Assembly (NCBI GenBank): GCA_902780365.1
Contig: CACZFE010000086.1
Location: 1-7,098, forward strand
Reading direction: 5' to 3'
Origin: an uncultured Spirochaetales bacterium
GTDB taxonomy: Bacteria; UBP6; UBA1177
Length of the DNA: 7,098 nt
Below are positions 4,943-7,098 of the stretch, piece after piece. A program made the position numbers and the translations under genes. Position 1 is the first letter of the stretch; every line of letters starts with the position of its first letter. The notes under the pieces were generated by a model that did not search any database, was not told where the DNA came from, and saw nothing but the letters and a program-made list of their open reading frames with translations.

Positions 4943-5725
4943 ATGACACAAAGAGAACGAAGAGAATTTCTGATAAAATATCTTCTTAAAGAAAATCCGC
5001 AGTATGAAGAGATTGAAATTCCGCAGACTGATGATGAGCAGAAAGATCTTTTACGCTCTTTAGTGAATGTCAGGCCGCCGCTTCCCGCAAGCGATGAATT
5101 TTTGAAAATACAAGATGAATATCTTCAGGAAGAAAACCGCTCGCACGTAATCACGGATATTGCGGATCTGCACTCTGCCGACAACGAACTTTATTTGTGG
5201 CGCGGCGATATAACGACTCTCAAAGTGGACGCCATCGTGAATGCGGCTAACAGCGGAATGACCGGTTGCTGGCAGCCGTGCCATTTGTGCATCGATAACT
5301 GCATACATACATTTGCAGGGATCCAGCTTCGTGCTGTGTGTGCGGATATCATGCAAAAACAGGGACACGAAGAGCCTGCAGGTCAGGCAAAAATCACGCC
5401 TGCATTCAATCTCCCGAGCAAATACGTGATCCATACCGTGGGCCCTATCGTCAGAGGAGAACTTACCGCAACTGACCGCGATCTGCTCGCTTCTTGCTAC
5501 AAAAGCTGCCTTGATATTGCGAAAGCAAACGGCTGTGTTTCTATCGCATTCTGCTGTATCTCAACCGGCGTATTTCGCTTTCCTGCCGATAGAGCGGCGG
5601 AAATTGCCGTTGACACCGTGCGCAAATGGAAAGAACAGAGCGGAGACGGAATGAAAATCGTATTCAACGTCTTTTCTGAAAAAGATGAGGTAATTTACAG
5701 GAGAATTCTCTATGGAAGAGATTGA
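4943..5725 (+). CDS. Zinc-dependent macrodomain protein, ADP-ribosyl hydrolase (SirTM-associated)
   Basis: The start is the ATG at 4943 with GGAGGG at 4933-4938; the in-frame TTG at 4931 lies in the ribosome binding site. The 260-aa protein has a helical N-terminal extension (1-75) and a macrodomain (about 80-258). The ADP-ribose-binding segments are WRGDITTLKVDAIVNAANSG (86-105), HTVGPI (164-169) and CCISTGVFRFP (204-214). The insertion GCWQPCHLCIDNCIHTFAG (108-126) is the hallmark of the zinc-type macrodomains; Cys113, Cys116 and His122 are candidate ligands. Characterised relatives remove ADP-ribose from proteins modified by SirTM. The SirTM gene starts within the last codons of this one (14-bp overlap), so the two are co-translated as writer and eraser. 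It is expected to act in the cytoplasm. Confidence 0.92.
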   Translation: MTQRERREFLIKYLLKENPQYEEIEIPQTDDEQKDLLRSLVNVRPPLPASDEFLKIQDEYLQEENRSHVITDIADLHSADNELYLWRGDITTLKVDAIVNAANSGMTGCWQPCHLCIDNCIHTFAGIQLRAVCADIMQKQGHEEPAGQAKITPAFNLPSKYVIHTVGPIVRGELTATDRDLLASCYKSCLDIAKANGCVSIAFCCISTGVFRFPADRAAEIAVDTVRKWKEQSGDGMKIVFNVFSEKDEVIYRRILYGRD

Positions 5726-6548
5726 AAAACTGAAATCGGTACTTGCAGAAAACGACACTATCATCATCGGAGCAGGTGCCGGACTTTCGACTTCGGCAGG
5801 ATTGACCTATTCAGGGGAAAGGCTTGAAAAATACTTCCCCGATTTTGTTAAGAAATACGGCTTTACCGATATGTATTCAGGCGGTTTTTACCCGTTTCCG
5901 AGTTATGAGGAGTTCTGGGCATACTGGAGCCGCTACATTATGATAAACCGCTACATGGATACCCCGAAACCTGTGTACGAAAATCTGCTTTCTCTTGTGA
6001 AAGATAAGGATTATTTTGTCATAACTACGAATGTCGACCATTGTTTTCAGAAAGCTGGATTCGACAAATCGCGCCTTTATTACATGCAGGGAGATTATGG
6101 TTTGTTCCAGTGCAGCGAGCCGTGTCATCAGGAGACTTACGACAACGAAGCGGAAATCAGGCTTATGTTTGAAGAGCAGCGCGATATGAAAATCCCGTCC
6201 AAACTTGTTCCTCACTGCCCTAAATGCGGAAAGCCGATGAGCATGAATCTTCGTTCCGACAACACTTTCGTGCAGGATGAAGGCTGGTACGCGGCGTCAG
6301 AAAGATACAAAAATTTTCTTGTTTCAAGAAATGCCACGAAAGACGGGAAAGTCCTCTTCCTCGAACTCGGAGTCGGCGGAAACACTCCTATGATCATCAA
6401 ATATCCGTTCTGGCGCATGACCACGCTCAACAAAAACGCTTTCTATGTCTGCGTAAACTTCGGGGAAGCGGTCGTTCCGCCGGAAATTTCAAACAGATCA
6501 CTATGTATCAACGGCGATATCGGCGATGTTTTTTTCGGATTACAGTGA
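5712..6548 (+). CDS. SirTM, class M sirtuin protein ADP-ribosyltransferase
   Basis: A 278-aa Sir2-fold protein. Its ATG has AGGAG at 5699-5703 and overlaps the macrodomain gene. Visible motifs are the NAD-binding IIIGAGAGLSTSAGL (17-31), ITTNVDH (104-110), MQGDYG (125-130), four zinc cysteines (134, 138, 169 and 172) and LELGVGGNTP (217-226), with CVNF (247-250) and CINGDIGDV (265-273) near the end. In ordinary deacetylase sirtuins the MQGD position carries the catalytic HG histidine; a Gln (here Gln126) is characteristic of SirTM, whose known members ADP-ribosylate lipoylated GcvH-L during oxidative stress. No GcvH-L or lipoate ligase is in the window. The length is near the family norm, but the last residues (FFGLQ) overlap, in another frame, a truncated TIM-barrel gene, so the extreme C-terminus may be altered by a deletion junction. 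Confidence 0.93.
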   Translation: MEEIEKLKSVLAENDTIIIGAGAGLSTSAGLTYSGERLEKYFPDFVKKYGFTDMYSGGFYPFPSYEEFWAYWSRYIMINRYMDTPKPVYENLLSLVKDKDYFVITTNVDHCFQKAGFDKSRLYYMQGDYGLFQCSEPCHQETYDNEAEIRLMFEEQRDMKIPSKLVPHCPKCGKPMSMNLRSDNTFVQDEGWYAASERYKNFLVSRNATKDGKVLFLELGVGGNTPMIIKYPFWRMTTLNKNAFYVCVNFGEAVVPPEISNRSLCINGDIGDVFFGLQ

Positions 6549-6951
6549 ACGCCGTTTTGCCGACGGTGTGGAGATATACAAGCAGCTCTTTTACGCGGCG
6601 GCATATATCGGCACGGAGTATCTTGTTTTTCATGGCGGCACCACAATGGGAAAAAACCGCGTGATGGTATCGCAGGATGAATATATAGAGCGTTACAACC
6701 TGTTATGTGAATGCGGAAGAAAATTCGGAGTCAGTTTACTTCACGAGAATGTTTACACGCACAGCGCACAGACTCCCGAATTCTGCCGCAGACTGATCGA
6801 GTATCTGGGGGACAAGGCGCTTTTCACATTTGACAATAAGCAGGCGCGCAGAGCCGGATTTGATTCGGTGGAATTTGCGCGTGCGCTGAGCGGTCATATC
6901 CGCGTCGATGTGACAGAGCCCGCCAATCTCCTCAGGAAGGGGTGGGATACG
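6526..6951 (+). pseudogene. Truncated xylose isomerase-like TIM-barrel protein (sugar phosphate isomerase/epimerase family)
   Basis: The plus-strand frame from 6526 is open to the window end. It begins MFFSDYSERRFADGVEIYKQ and continues AAAYIGTEYLVFHGG, GVSLLHENVYTHSAQTPEFC, and FTFDNKQARRAGFDSVEFAR followed by ALSGHI. These are the middle and late strands of the AP-endonuclease-2/xylose isomerase-like barrel: HG, ENV and the FDxKQA metal-site strand. Members normally have about 70-80 residues before the FFSDY segment; here they are missing. The apparent ATG lies inside the SirTM gene, 23 bp before its stop, with no Shine-Dalgarno site. After ALSGHIR the expected metal-binding H-x-H-x-S-D strand is not seen. 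The DNA then becomes the antisense of a sugar kinase, so the 3' limit given is approximate. It looks like a gene fragment bounded by two junctions. Confidence 0.65.
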
Positions 6952-7098
6952 CTAAATTCCCAGAAGCTCCTGGTCAAAATTCACGGTCCAGAGATTCATC
7001 AGGCCGGAGCCGGAGTAGTCCGTGACCTCCGCCCTGGCTTCCCCGGTCAGGCGGAAGCGGATGTAATCCTTGCACTCAAACACGTACTTGATGTTCGC
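6952..7098 (-). pseudogene. FGGY-family carbohydrate kinase fragment (partial at right edge)
   Basis: On the minus strand, from the right edge to a TAG at 6952-6954, 48 codons read KYVFECKDYIRFRLTGEARA then EVTDYSGSGLMNLWTVNFDQ and ELLGI before the stop. KDYIRFRLTGE...TDYSGSG is the conserved segment of the N-terminal actin-like domain of xylulokinase-type FGGY kinases, which normally continue for about 300 further residues after ELL. The reading stops directly where the opposite-strand TIM-barrel reading ends, so the kinase gene is broken here. The kinase stretch is visibly richer in G and C (roughly 57% by eye) than the genes to its left. It may mark transferred DNA, a rearrangement, or the join of two unrelated pieces in an assembly. 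Confidence 0.65.

Noticed and set aside
5060..5434. Minus-strand frame of 124 codons opposite the macrodomain gene
   Set aside because: It is antisense to a gene with strong family motifs and has no signal of its own.

Overview
The window comes from a bacterium of moderate GC content. Strong Shine-Dalgarno sites (GGAGG types), many Sec signal peptides and lipoboxes, and a flavin- and metal-redox gene set suggest an anaerobe or facultative anaerobe. The SirTM/zinc-macrodomain pair and the PCHR alkyltransferase are found in several phyla, so I do not name a taxon. The genes for the SirTM target (lipoylated GcvH-L) are not visible here.

Left half (1-3328, minus strand): a five-gene operon runs from about 3270 down to 203. 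It encodes an iron-sulfur-flavoprotein-like FMN reductase, a cyclophilin-like lipoprotein, an exported flavodoxin, an exported two-repeat carboxymuconolactone decarboxylase (CMD)-like protein and a cupin lipoprotein. Four of the five products carry export signals, so this looks like a redox/electrophile-stress set moved to the cell envelope. The operon starts at a promoter overlapped by three copies of a TGACACCGTGTCA-type palindrome. A near-copy of the same promoter/operator (two palindromes) lies at 111-150 and drives a further lipoprotein gene that is cut by the left edge. One repressor, probably TetR-like and not in this window, would control both units.

Middle (3375-4771, minus strand): an O6-alkylguanine-DNA alkyltransferase gene is preceded by what looks like only the C-terminal end of a DNA polymerase IV (dinB) gene. 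Upstream of that is a fusion of a DUF134 helix-turn-helix domain to a NifX/NifB-like cofactor-binding domain with a His/Cys-rich tail.

Right half (4943-7098, plus strand): a zinc-type macrodomain gene overlaps a class-M sirtuin (SirTM) gene. These form a write/erase pair for protein ADP-ribosylation. The SirTM 3' end runs, in a different frame, directly into a xylose-isomerase-like TIM-barrel gene that lacks its N-terminal part. That reading then enters DNA whose opposite strand encodes a piece of FGGY sugar kinase, visibly richer in GC. The last ~570 bases therefore contain two apparent junctions, either real rearrangements or assembly chimeras.
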